A DNA stretch of 40,434 bases, from contig NZ_PVWJ01000039.1 in NCBI RefSeq assembly GCF_003003775.1, positions 1 through 40,434 on the forward strand. The letters run 5' to 3'. Below the pieces are notes generated by a model. The model saw nothing but the letters and a program-made list of their open reading frames with translations, was not told where the DNA came from and ran no database searches. Both the position numbers and the translations under genes were made by a program. This stretch comes from Merismopedia glauca CCAP 1448/3 (GTDB taxonomy: Bacteria > Cyanobacteriota > Cyanobacteriia > Cyanobacteriales > CCAP-1448). Positions within the stretch are counted from its first letter, which is position 1; each line of letters starts with the position of its first letter. Shown here piece after piece: positions 16,332 through 24,082 of the stretch.

Positions 16332-16438
16332 ATTTTAAGTTTATGTATGAATGAATCTGCTTGTATTTTGTTAAGACTAATTTTCCTAATCTTAGATAGC
16401 TAAAACTGTATTCATCTAAAATTTATATTACCCCTATT

Positions 16439-16471
16439 AAGACACTTAAGTTTAAACTAAGTGTCTTTTTT
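16439..16471 (+). terminator. Rho-independent terminator
   Basis: AAGACACTTA (16439-16448), 9-nt loop, TAAGTGTCTT (16458-16467), then a T-run. It lies about 107 bp after the small-protein stop and 70 bp before leader module B. A related terminator precedes module C at 21664. Confidence 0.85.
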
Positions 16472-16539
16472 TATACCTATTTATTTTTTTATCCCTGCTT
16501 TTTTGTACTTAAAATTATGGTAAAAACCCAACTAATTCA

Positions 16540-16595
16540 TACTTTTTTTGACTGACATTATTGAATAATTTGATGAAATTGAATACATGAGGAAA
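16540..16595 (+). promoter_or_regulatory. Leader module, copy B
   Basis: TACTTTTTTTGACTGACA, then AATACATGAGGAAA at 16582-16595. From CTGACA onward it has the same 44-bp length as copies A and C; the front part is 10 bp shorter. The bases from 16587 can be read as a tiny frame (MRKFTLNNIK) ending just before the next ATG, similar to the one in copy C. Confidence 0.65.
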
Positions 16596-16627
16596 TTTAC
16601 ATTAAACAACATCAAGTAAAGGTGCCT

Positions 16628-16678
16628 ATGAACAACAAAAAGCAAGTCAAATCTCTAGTTGCTATAGCAACTTGCTAG
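16628..16678 (+). pseudogene. Signal-peptide remnant of the secreted four-cysteine protein
   Basis: ATG at 16628 gives MNNKKQVKSLVAIATC and then a stop. It matches the start of the secreted protein at 21859 (MNSKKQIKALVALAT) base by base up to the stop, including the leader upstream. The mature part is gone, so this is a truncated duplicate. The following 185 bp to the BTAD regulator hold nothing recognisable. Confidence 0.8.
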
Positions 16679-16878
16679 CCCTAAGAGAGCGAAGAGGAGT
16701 AAGACAGGAAATTTCCCTAATCTAAGAATTGATACTAGTATGCCTCACCAACTGAGAAAATCCTTATAATTTTTTTAGGAATCTTGGAGATCGATCGCCT
16801 GTTTTCTTAGATAATTATCATCTTGACCCCAATCTACCTAGTGATAATCGTTCTTAAAAGTTATTGGTAGTAAGTATC

Positions 16879-19800
16879 GTGTCTCTCACTTTGGGCATCA
16901 GGTTATTAGGAGGATTTTCCCTAACTTACGGTGATCGCACGGTGACAAAGATCGCTAGCAGCAGATCGCAAGCGTTATTGGCATACCTACTTTTGCATCG
17001 CCAATCTGCACAATCGCGTCAGCGGATTGCCTTTGACCTTTGGCCGGACTCGACCGACGCTCAAGCCCGTACTAATCTCCGCAAGGAGTTGAGCTATCTG
17101 AGACGCGATTTACCAGAAGCAGATCGATTTCTGTTAGTTGAGGCTAAAACGCTGCAATGGTTGCCAACGGCTCCCTTCACCCTAGACGTGCTGGAATTTC
17201 AAGAGTCTATCAAAGCCGCAGGGCAAACGACTGCACGGCTCGATCAGGCGCGATCGCATCTAGATCTAGCCCTACAGTTATATCGGGGCGACTTATTACC
17301 AAGCTGCGAGGATGAGTGGCTCGTCGCGGAAAGAGAACGACTGGCACAAATGAGAGTCAGAGCGTTGGAGGAGTCGATCGAGGTGCTGCAAAAACAGCAA
17401 GACTATCGAACCGCCATCGGCTGCGCTCAACAACTATTGAGAATCGATCCGCTCAATGAGGCAACTTACGCTTCCTTGATGCAATTACACGGGCTGAGCG
17501 GCGATCGCGCCAATGCCCTCCAAGTTTACTACCAGTGCATGACCATGTTGCGAGAAGAGTTGGGTGTCGATCCGAGTTTGACCACTCGCAATCTCTACCA
17601 AAGCCTTTTAAATGATGATGAACCGCCTAGCTTACAGGACTCATACCAAATCCAGATCGAGCGCCAGTTGTCGATCGAGGCGACTGAAGTAGTCGCGGCT
17701 ACCCAAATGCAGCCCGAGAGCGTGCCATCGGATTGGCGAGCGACGGCGTTGGTACAGCCTGTTACCGAGCAAAGTATCCCATTACCTCCTCTGCCACCCG
17801 TAACGACTAACAATTCCCTGCCGCTGGTAGGACGAGATCGCGAATTGCACGTCCTCCAGGACTGGCTGACCGCTACCCCAGAAACCGGCACCGCAGAAAT
17901 CCTGCTGCTGCTGGGGGAACCTGGAATTGGTAAGACTCGCCTGTTAGAAGAACTAGCAACTGCCGTTCGCGCTCAAAACGGTCAGGTGCTTTGGGGATGT
18001 GGGTTTGAAGCTGAAATGCTCAGACCCTATGGTGCTTGGATCGATGCGATCCGCTCCTTTCCCCAGCAATCTCTAGCCGACTTACCTTTAGAACTGCGAT
18101 CGCTTTTCCCCGAAGTTTCCGTTCAACCAGAAGCACCTGCCGATCGCTGTCGGCTGTTCGATGCGGTGGTTCGCCTCCTGTCCCAGCGATCAGGAGATCG
18201 GAGCTTGACTGTCGCGATCTTCGACAACATTCAGTGGTTAGACGAAGCCTCAACCGCTCTCCTGCATTATGCTGCTCGGTTGCTCGGTCGGACGACGGTG
18301 CGGTTTGCCTGTGCTGCCCGTCCTCGCGAATTGGAGCGAGATCTACCTGTCAGCAAATTGGTATCAGCCCTCCGGCGCGATCGCCGCTTGCAAACCCTAG
18401 AACTCCCACTCCTGGAACAGCCGCAGATCGTCGAACTGATTCGTGCCGTCGATGGGGCGATCGATGGCGATCGAGTATTTGCCGAAAGCGGAGGCAACCC
18501 GTTGTTAGCTCTGGAAATTGCCCGGGCTATCTCTCAATACGGTACAAATTGTACGGTTTGTTCTGACAGTCTGGAAGCTCTGATTCAGGATCGATTGCAG
18601 CAACTGGATCGATCGACCAGAGAACTCCTGCTGTGGGCGGCTGCTCTCGGTCGCAGTTTCGACCCTACCACCATCGCCCAGATTGCCGACTGTCCCATTC
18701 ACCAACTGCTGATGGCGATCGAAGAACTGGAACAAGAAGGCATCGTGCGTCCAGCCGCCGCGATTGAGGGTGAAATGCAATACGACTTCGTGCATGACAT
18801 CGTGCGTCAAGTGGCCTACAACCAGCTATCGACTGCCCGCCGTCGCTTGGTACACCTGCAAATCGCCCAAACGCTAAAAAAATCTTTCGCTGCCGATGGT
18901 TCCCTAGCTAGCGATATTGCCTACCATGCCTCTTTAGGGGGCGATCGCGCTTTAGCAGCATCGACGGCTTTAGCAGCAGCCGAACGCTGCCTGAAACTGT
19001 TTGCTTATGCCGAAGCCCTAGAATTAGCCGAACAGGGCATCCAGCACAGCCAATTTCTCGAACCCCAAACCAGAATTTCATACCATGCCGGATTCCTGCG
19101 GGTTTGCGTATTTGCTGGGGTAACGGGAGAACGCGCCGCTCGGCTAGAAACCGAGATCCAACAACTGCTCTCGGAAGCCAAGTCTTTGGGATTAAACGAG
19201 GCTGAGGCGATCGCCCTCGAAGCATTGACGATCTTACAGTTCGATCGCGGCAACTTTACCAGCGTCCACCAGCATTCCCTGCAAGCTGCCGCCAGTCAGT
19301 TTGCCAGTCCAGCAACAGCCGCTCGGATGCTTGCATTGAGCGGTTCCTGTCTGGCAGAAATCGGACGAGAGATGGCGCGAGCGGAAGCCCTGCTGCTAGA
19401 AGCGCAATCCCTGGCAGCTAGGGTGGGTTTAGAGATGGGCGATATTTTCGGTGGTTTAGGATGCGTGCGTCGCCATCGCGGAGACTATACCGAAGCCCGA
19501 TCGCATCTCCAACAGGGATGGCAAGCGATCCGAGCGCAGAAAGACCATTGGCGGGAATTTAGCTATCTCAGCTACCTGGCAATGACTGAGTTGGAGGCAG
19601 GCGAGCCGATGGCAGCGTTAACTTACTGCGATGAAATGTCGGTGGTGGCAGCTAAAATTCAAGGTGAGGGGAGCGAAGCGGCGGTTGCATCTGCCTTGAA
19701 GACCTTAGCTCGCTATGGTCTGGAATTACCGAATACAGAAGCGAAGTTGACTGAGGCGATCGCTACCTTGCAACAGTTGGATGCCAAACGAATGCTATCC

Positions 19801-20109
19801 TACGTCCTGACTGGTGCTGCCGAAATCGATTTGAGTCGCGCTCGAACTCAGTTGGCAGTCGATCGGGCTGAAGCTGCTCTCAAAAACGCTCGAATCGTCA
19901 ATCATCCCAGCGAAATCGCCCTCTCGTGGGCAATCCTGATTCAGGGCTTGTTAGCGTTGGGAGAGCGACAGAAAGCAATGGCTCAACTCGAACTGCTACG
20001 ACAGACGATCGAGCATTACGATTTGAGTTTCTCGGCTCAGTCGGCGATCGAGCGGGCAATCGAGCAGACGCAGGCAGTTACGCCTGCTATGTGCCAGCCA
20101 TTGGAATAG
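16879..20109 (+). CDS. BTAD/AAA-ATPase transcriptional regulator (AfsR/SARP-like)
   Basis: Signal-dependent transcription activator of about 1076 aa. Residues 5-100: OmpR-type winged helix (LLGGFSLTYGDRTV, SSRSQALLAYLLLH, LWPDSTDAQARTNLRKEL). Residues 100-250: bacterial transcriptional activator domain, with helical repeats (RGDLLPSCEDEWL, LNEATYASLMQLHGL, EELGVDPS). After a Pro-rich linker comes an AAA_16 ATPase: VGRDRELHVL, Walker A GEPGIGKTR near residue 350, Walker B VAIFDNIQWLDEA. The rest is TPR-like helices. The start is uncertain: the frame opens with TTG at 16864, and GTG at 16879 (VSLTLGIRLLGG) places the wHTH closer to the N-terminus; neither has a clear Shine-Dalgarno. DUF4242 genes follow after 38 nt. 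Codon use is G+C richer than in neighbours, with many HIP1 sites. Confidence 0.9.
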   Translation: MSLTLGIRLLGGFSLTYGDRTVTKIASSRSQALLAYLLLHRQSAQSRQRIAFDLWPDSTDAQARTNLRKELSYLRRDLPEADRFLLVEAKTLQWLPTAPFTLDVLEFQESIKAAGQTTARLDQARSHLDLALQLYRGDLLPSCEDEWLVAERERLAQMRVRALEESIEVLQKQQDYRTAIGCAQQLLRIDPLNEATYASLMQLHGLSGDRANALQVYYQCMTMLREELGVDPSLTTRNLYQSLLNDDEPPSLQDSYQIQIERQLSIEATEVVAATQMQPESVPSDWRATALVQPVTEQSIPLPPLPPVTTNNSLPLVGRDRELHVLQDWLTATPETGTAEILLLLGEPGIGKTRLLEELATAVRAQNGQVLWGCGFEAEMLRPYGAWIDAIRSFPQQSLADLPLELRSLFPEVSVQPEAPADRCRLFDAVVRLLSQRSGDRSLTVAIFDNIQWLDEASTALLHYAARLLGRTTVRFACAARPRELERDLPVSKLVSALRRDRRLQTLELPLLEQPQIVELIRAVDGAIDGDRVFAESGGNPLLALEIARAISQYGTNCTVCSDSLEALIQDRLQQLDRSTRELLLWAAALGRSFDPTTIAQIADCPIHQLLMAIEELEQEGIVRPAAAIEGEMQYDFVHDIVRQVAYNQLSTARRRLVHLQIAQTLKKSFAADGSLASDIAYHASLGGDRALAASTALAAAERCLKLFAYAEALELAEQGIQHSQFLEPQTRISYHAGFLRVCVFAGVTGERAARLETEIQQLLSEAKSLGLNEAEAIALEALTILQFDRGNFTSVHQHSLQAAASQFASPATAARMLALSGSCLAEIGREMARAEALLLEAQSLAARVGLEMGDIFGGLGCVRRHRGDYTEARSHLQQGWQAIRAQKDHWREFSYLSYLAMTELEAGEPMAALTYCDEMSVVAAKIQGEGSEAAVASALKTLARYGLELPNTEAKLTEAIATLQQLDAKRMLSYVLTGAAEIDLSRARTQLAVDRAEAALKNARIVNHPSEIALSWAILIQGLLALGERQKAMAQLELLRQTIEHYDLSFSAQSAIERAIEQTQAVTPAMCQPLE

Positions 20110-20147
20110 ACTTAATTCTTCCCCCTCTCCCCCATGCCCCATGCCCT

Positions 20148-20672
20148 ATGACTATTGCGATCGTTGAAACTCTCTCAGACTCTCCCCTCAACCCAGAGGA
20201 ACCGAACGATACCAGTCTTCGAGTTTTAGATTGCTTGGCAAAACGCCATGCGACCTGGCGTTATTCCCTGCTGTCGAGCGATCGCCATCGCATGATTTGC
20301 ACGTTTGATGCTCCCGATGCAGAATCCGTGCGGGAGTCGTATCGTAAAGGTGGAGCGGTATTCAGTCGCATCTGGGCTGGGGAATTGTTGAAGCCAGAGG
20401 GCATTCAACCGCAGCGCCATCCATCTCTGCTGGTGGTAATTGAAGGCACCTATCCCCCAATTGGAGAGGAAGAGTTGAATGAGATCGGCAGTAAAACGTT
20501 GAGTTGTTATGCCGAGCGAGGGATTGAGTGGATTCAATCTTACCTGTCGCTTGATCGCACCCGCCTGATTTGCGAATTGAATGCTCCCGATGCCGAGTCC
20601 GTTCGGGAAGCTCAGTATAGAGTTGGAGTTTCCTTCGATCGCGTCTGGTCGGCAACGATCCTCAAACCGTAA
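20148..20672 (+). CDS. Tandem DUF4242 (SCO4226-like nickel-binding) protein
   Basis: A 174-aa protein with two DUF4242 domains, ferredoxin-like folds known from Streptomyces SCO4226, a nickel-binding protein. Domain 1 (about 1-83) has WRYSLLSSDRHRMICTF-type wording, APDAESVRES and FSRIWAGELLKP. Domain 2 (about 92-174) has WIQSYLSLDRTRLICEL, APDAESVREA and FDRVWSATILKP. The family consensus W-x2-S-x2-S-x-D-R-x-R-x-I-C is present in both. The frame extends upstream into the regulator gene, but ATG 20148, 38 bp after the regulator stop, fits the domain boundary. The leader contains CCCATGCCCC repeats. Likely co-transcribed with the regulator. What it binds here is unknown. Confidence 0.85.
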   Translation: MTIAIVETLSDSPLNPEEPNDTSLRVLDCLAKRHATWRYSLLSSDRHRMICTFDAPDAESVRESYRKGGAVFSRIWAGELLKPEGIQPQRHPSLLVVIEGTYPPIGEEELNEIGSKTLSCYAERGIEWIQSYLSLDRTRLICELNAPDAESVREAQYRVGVSFDRVWSATILKP

Positions 20673-20721
20673 GAGCGATCGAATCCCAAACTGATATAAC
20701 AAACAAATTGGGGGTAAAACT

Positions 20722-21057
20722 ATGACTCGCGTTCTGGTTGAAAAAATCTTCGATCCACCCATCAGCGAGGAAAAGTGGAATCAAGATATCGAGCAGGCGA
20801 TACCCTGCCACAATGCTCACGATGTCCGTTGGATTCGATCGATGATGTCGCGCGATCGCTCTAGGGTCATCTGCGAATTTGAAGCCTCGGATGCAGAAAC
20901 CGTGAGGCGATCGTTTCGCAAAGTCGGTTTGCCGTTTGCCCGCGTGTGGGTAGTAGATGTCTTAGAACCAGTGGTGGTAGACGATCAAGGGACGATCGGC
21001 ACCCAAGGCTGGAGGGCGGGCGACTGTATAGAACTGAACGAAAAATCAAGGATTTAA
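20722..21057 (+). CDS. Single-domain DUF4242 (SCO4226-like) protein
   Basis: A 111-aa protein, third DUF4242 copy in a row. VEKIFDPPISEEKWN opens the domain; WIRSMMSRDRSRVICEF, ASDAETVRRSF and FARVWVVDVLEP match the two domains of the gene upstream. The last ~30 residues are an unrelated tail. ATG at 20722 follows a GGGGGT ribosome-binding-like sequence. The gap to the previous gene is 49 bp, so the regulator and both DUF4242 genes probably form one operon. SCO4226 itself is a single-domain nickel-binding protein; metal binding here is inferred from the family only. Confidence 0.88.
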   Translation: MTRVLVEKIFDPPISEEKWNQDIEQAIPCHNAHDVRWIRSMMSRDRSRVICEFEASDAETVRRSFRKVGLPFARVWVVDVLEPVVVDDQGTIGTQGWRAGDCIELNEKSRI

Positions 21058-21663
21058 GCTCAAGACGATCCCCCTAAATCCCCGCGCCTCTGCGCTAGAA
21101 AAAAGGGGGACTTTGAATCCGGTTCCTTTAAAAGGATCGACTGTAGCGAGCAGGGAGCGCTTTGGGAACGGTTTCGGATCGCTGTACTCGTTATCTTAGA
21201 TTTAAATCGATGGACAAGATACTGCTTGAGTTAAGCAAGTCAAGTCACTTCTTTGATTTGGTTGAGTGAGAGAGCAGAGCAAAAGATATTTACTAACTTT
21301 GGCTTTTCTCTCTTTACTTGCATCGCAATTTTGTCGTGTAAATAGAGGTATATTTTAACTAATATTTATCGATAGTTGCTGTTAGTAGTTTCTATTTATA
21401 GCTAAGATATGACACTACGATTATTTGTGACCAAATCAATCAAAAATATGATTTGTTGGTCGCGGAAAAACTTACATTTTTTCTAGCTTGTCGATTGCAA
21501 ATCGTATCTGCGATCGCTAAATTTAGCTTCTAACGATCATGTTCAAAACACTTTTAGGCTAAAAATTTACCAAAACTAACTATAAATCAGTTGTCCATTC
21601 ATCTGCCTTTGATAATATATATACTGGGAAAAATCGAATAAATACTATGTTCTAATATCGATT
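21058..21663. other. About 600 bp without a recognised gene
   Basis: Near 21068-21118 is a dispersed repeat: ATCCCCCTAAATCCCC, an insert GCGCCTCTGCGC, then AAAAGGGGGACTTTGA; the C and G blocks pair and may end the DUF4242 operon. A hairpin GACCAA...TTGGTC lies at about 21430-21462. The rest is A+T rich. Short frames (19 and 25 codons) resemble nothing. A terminator at its end (21664) with no gene before it leaves room for a small RNA. Confidence 0.6.
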
Positions 21664-21712
21664 AGCCAAGACACTTAACAAAGTGCCTTGGCTTTGTTTT
21701 GTTATTTTTTTG
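21664..21712 (+). terminator. Rho-independent terminator before leader module C
   Basis: AGCCAAGACACTT (21664-21676) pairs with AAGTGCCTTGGCT (21681-21693), thirteen pairs with one G-U, then a T-rich tail. The core AAGACACTT...AAGTG.CTT is shared with the terminator at 16439. No coding gene lies within 600 bp upstream. Confidence 0.8.
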
Positions 21713-21759
21713 TGAGAGCTTTTAAGATTTTTTTGTTTTGAATTTTTACTGAAACAACT

Positions 21760-21825
21760 TACTTTTTCATGCTTTTTAATGCTGACACAAACTCAAATAT
21801 TTCTTAAATTTAATACATGATGAAA
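21760..21825 (+). promoter_or_regulatory. Leader module, copy C
   Basis: TACTTTTTCATGCTTTTT, CTGACA, then AATACATGATGAAA at 21812-21825, with the same 52-bp spacing as copy A. From 21817 it contains a tiny frame MMKLTPNNIKQR ending in TAA five bases before the ATG of the secreted protein; the ribosome-binding AGAGG lies in its last codons. Confidence 0.65.
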
Positions 21826-21858
21826 TTAACGCCAAATAACATTAAACAGAGGTAAATT

Positions 21859-22389
21859 ATGAACAGTAAAAAACAAATCAAAGCTCTAGTTGCCCTAGCA
21901 ACTTTAATATCTACCAGTGCTATTTCTAATGCTGCTTTTGCAGGCGATGCCAAGGTCTATCCTGGTAGCCAATGTTATCTGGCAAACCCGACTTCTAGCA
22001 ACCTTGGGAGTATCCAGCTATTTGGCGGACAAGTCATTAACGTCAGTAATTTCACTGTGGAAGTGAATTGTCCGGTTGTGCGGGATATCACTGGTGGCAC
22101 TGAAAACGGTAAAGTCGGCCCGACGGCTTTAGTTCACGTGTATAACAACAATGCTGCTAGCACCACCATTGAATGCGACCTGCGAGCCTATGGGGTCAAT
22201 CAGCTAGGACCAACAGGCGCTCAGTTTCAGCGATTAACCAAAGTTGTGAACGGCGGTGCACCTGGCACTCCTGGGAAGTCCTCGCTTTTCTTCGACGGTC
22301 GGGTTCAGCAAACCCCTGGTGGCGCTTACGAAATCCGTTGCAATCTACCTGCTCGTACTGGAGTTGGTACGTACACGGTGACTGAGTAA
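21859..22389 (+). CDS. Secreted protein with four cysteines, function unknown
   Basis: A 176-aa protein. Signal peptide: basic start (MNSKKQIK), hydrophobic core (ALVALATLISTSAISNA) and a type I cleavage site AFA before GD at about residues 28-30. The mature part (~147 aa) is beta-rich, Gly/Thr/Asn rich, and has four Cys (GSQCYL, VNCPV, IECDL, IRCNL), likely two disulfides, which suits a periplasmic or extracellular protein. No catalytic motif or named family is recognised. AGAGG ribosome-binding site 8 bp before ATG. Preceded by leader module C; a truncated duplicate of its 5' end lies at 16628. It may once have been one of several tandem copies. Confidence 0.75.
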   Translation: MNSKKQIKALVALATLISTSAISNAAFAGDAKVYPGSQCYLANPTSSNLGSIQLFGGQVINVSNFTVEVNCPVVRDITGGTENGKVGPTALVHVYNNNAASTTIECDLRAYGVNQLGPTGAQFQRLTKVVNGGAPGTPGKSSLFFDGRVQQTPGGAYEIRCNLPARTGVGTYTVTE

Positions 22390-22706
22390 GTACCTCTTGA
22401 GATGGACTGCCAATGCTAGCTGAATCTATTTCGGTTAAGCATTGGAGTCCCCGATCTGGGGCTGTGACAGGGACAGCCCAGAGGGCTATCCCACAAGAAA
22501 TTACCCAATTATTTTTTAAATTCCTTAAACAGACTCAAAATACTCTATTTTCAGCCCAAAATTAACTCAAAAAGATAAAACCAATGGCACGATACAGAGA
22601 CAATTTACCCCAACTATTGATCGCCATGTAACAGCGATCTGTAAAGCTTGCTTGCCCGTTTTGTGGACTCACCTTGCATCAACCATCACACTATAGGAGA
22701 ACAACT
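22390..22706. other. 317-bp gap with a dispersed hairpin repeat
   Basis: Contains CCCC-GATCT-GGGG near 22450-22462 and the third AGA-loop hairpin repeat (22471-22492: GGGA-c-AGCCC-AGA-GGGCT-a-TCCC). No gene seen. Confidence 0.6.
22471..22492. repeat. Dispersed hairpin repeat with AGA loop, copy 3
   Basis: GGGA-c-AGCCC-AGA-GGGCT-a-TCCC followed by ACAA. Same loop and tail as copies 1 and 2, same stem as copy 2. Confidence 0.75.
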
Positions 22707-23771
22707 ATGGAAACCCTAGATCTAGCCAAATCGGAAGCATTCGCCGGACGGATGCTAGACATATTAAATAGTGGTGCGATCGCCATTATGACCTCGATCG
22801 GACACCGCACCAGATTATTCGATACGATGGCTAATTTGCCACCTTCTACCAGCCAACAAATTGCCGATGCTGCCAGATTAAACGAGCGATACGTGCGGGA
22901 ATGGTTAGGTGCAATGGTGACGAGCAGTTTTATCGATTACGATCCGGCAACGGGCAATTACTTTTTGCCTCCCGAACACGCCGCTTGGCTGACCCGAACC
23001 TGTCCTCAAAATATCGCGGTGACGGCTCAATTCGTTCCCGTGTTAGCAGGAGTTGAAGATCGAGTAATTGAGTGCTTCTACCAAGGCGGGGGCGTTCCTT
23101 ACTCTGCTTACGAACGCTTTCATCAAGTTATGGCAGAAGAGAGCGGTCAATCGGTAGTTGCGGCTTTAGAAGAAACAATTCTGCCCGTGATTCCCGATCT
23201 AGTAGCAGCGTTGGAACGGGGAATAGATGTTTTGGATGTTGGTTGCGGTTGTGGTAGGGCGATTAATCTCATGGCCCAGCGATTTCCCAACAGTCGCTTT
23301 ACTGGGTATGACTTTTCAACAGAAACGATCGCCGTTGCCCAATCGGAAGCAAGCGATCGCAGTTTAACCAATACGCGGTTTCAAGTCAAAGATGCCGCCC
23401 AACTCGACGAAGTAGAACAGTATGACTTGATTTGCACCTTCGATGCGATTCACGACCAAGCGCGCCCGGATTTGGTGTTGCGCGGCATTTATCGAGCCTT
23501 GCGCCCCGACGGGATTTATTTGATGCAAGAGATTCGGGCTTCCAGTCAAGTAAATAACAATCTGGAGCATCCCATCGCACCCTGGCTCTACACCATTTCT
23601 TGCCTGCACTGCATGACGGTATCTCTGGCATCAGGCGGCATGGGATTGGGGACTATGTGGGGTCAAGAAAAGGCATTAGAAATGCTCGCTGAAGCAGGAT
23701 TTGAGAATGTAGAAATCAAGCAACTCGAACATGATTTTGTCAACGATTATTACATCGTTCGGCAGAAATAA
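22707..23771 (+). CDS. SAM-dependent methyltransferase with N-terminal winged helix
   Basis: A 354-aa class I methyltransferase. The N-terminal ~95 residues are helical with a winged-helix look (ATNL-type LPPSTSQQIADAARLNERY, REWLGAMVTSSFI), as in the Rv2258c-like family. The SAM domain has motif I DVLDVGCGCGRAI near residue 185, the acidic residue in FTGYDFS, and later motifs CTFDAIHDQ and LRPDGIYLMQE. The substrate cannot be predicted. Start: ATG 22707 (METLDLAKSEAF) has AGGAG 7 bp upstream; an in-frame upstream start at 22674 would add only 11 unlikely residues and place the AGGAG inside the gene. Plus strand like the preceding accessory genes but 317 bp from them. Confidence 0.9.
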   Translation: METLDLAKSEAFAGRMLDILNSGAIAIMTSIGHRTRLFDTMANLPPSTSQQIADAARLNERYVREWLGAMVTSSFIDYDPATGNYFLPPEHAAWLTRTCPQNIAVTAQFVPVLAGVEDRVIECFYQGGGVPYSAYERFHQVMAEESGQSVVAALEETILPVIPDLVAALERGIDVLDVGCGCGRAINLMAQRFPNSRFTGYDFSTETIAVAQSEASDRSLTNTRFQVKDAAQLDEVEQYDLICTFDAIHDQARPDLVLRGIYRALRPDGIYLMQEIRASSQVNNNLEHPIAPWLYTISCLHCMTVSLASGGMGLGTMWGQEKALEMLAEAGFENVEIKQLEHDFVNDYYIVRQK

Positions 23772-23808
23772 GCACAAATCCGGTTTAAATACCCATGCTC
23801 GATTCATG

Positions 23809-23854
23809 AGTCCGCGCCGGCGGACTTAGATTGTGTAGCCGCGACTTTAGTCGC
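23809..23854 (+). repeat. Dual-hairpin repeat unit 3
   Basis: AGTCCGC-GCCG-GCGGACT (23809-23826), spacer TAGATTGTGTAGCC, then GCGACT-TT-AGTCGC (23841-23854). It forms an inverted pair with unit 4, 220 bp away. Confidence 0.8.
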
Positions 23855-23896
23855 CAGGGGCGATCGATGCAGATGTAGTTTCAGAGGCAAACAACC

Positions 23897-24082
23897 ATGT
23901 GTCAAATATGCGCTTTAGCAGCAAGTTATCAAAAACTAAAAAAACGCGATTCGCTAGTTTTTGAAACCAAACTTTCCTCGGCATTGTTTCCCAAAAAGTT
24001 GATAGAACGAGCGAATTTACCAACTCGATCGCTTGGTAATATCAGATCCAGCGATCGTCAACCATTTTCTTCTGGCGGTTAA
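23897..24082 (+). pseudogene. Possible gene fragment (MCQICALAASY start)
   Basis: A 61-codon frame. The first eleven residues (MCQICALAASY) resemble the Cys-containing N-terminus of some secreted calcium-binding or M10-type proteins; the rest resembles nothing and the C-terminus runs into the hairpin of repeat unit 4. It lies between two inverted dual-hairpin repeats. It is either a remnant or a chance frame. Confidence 0.25.

Noticed and set aside
19926-20147. Upstream extension of the tandem DUF4242 gene
   Set aside because: It overlaps the regulator in another frame and adds residues unrelated to the domain; the ATG at 20148 fits.
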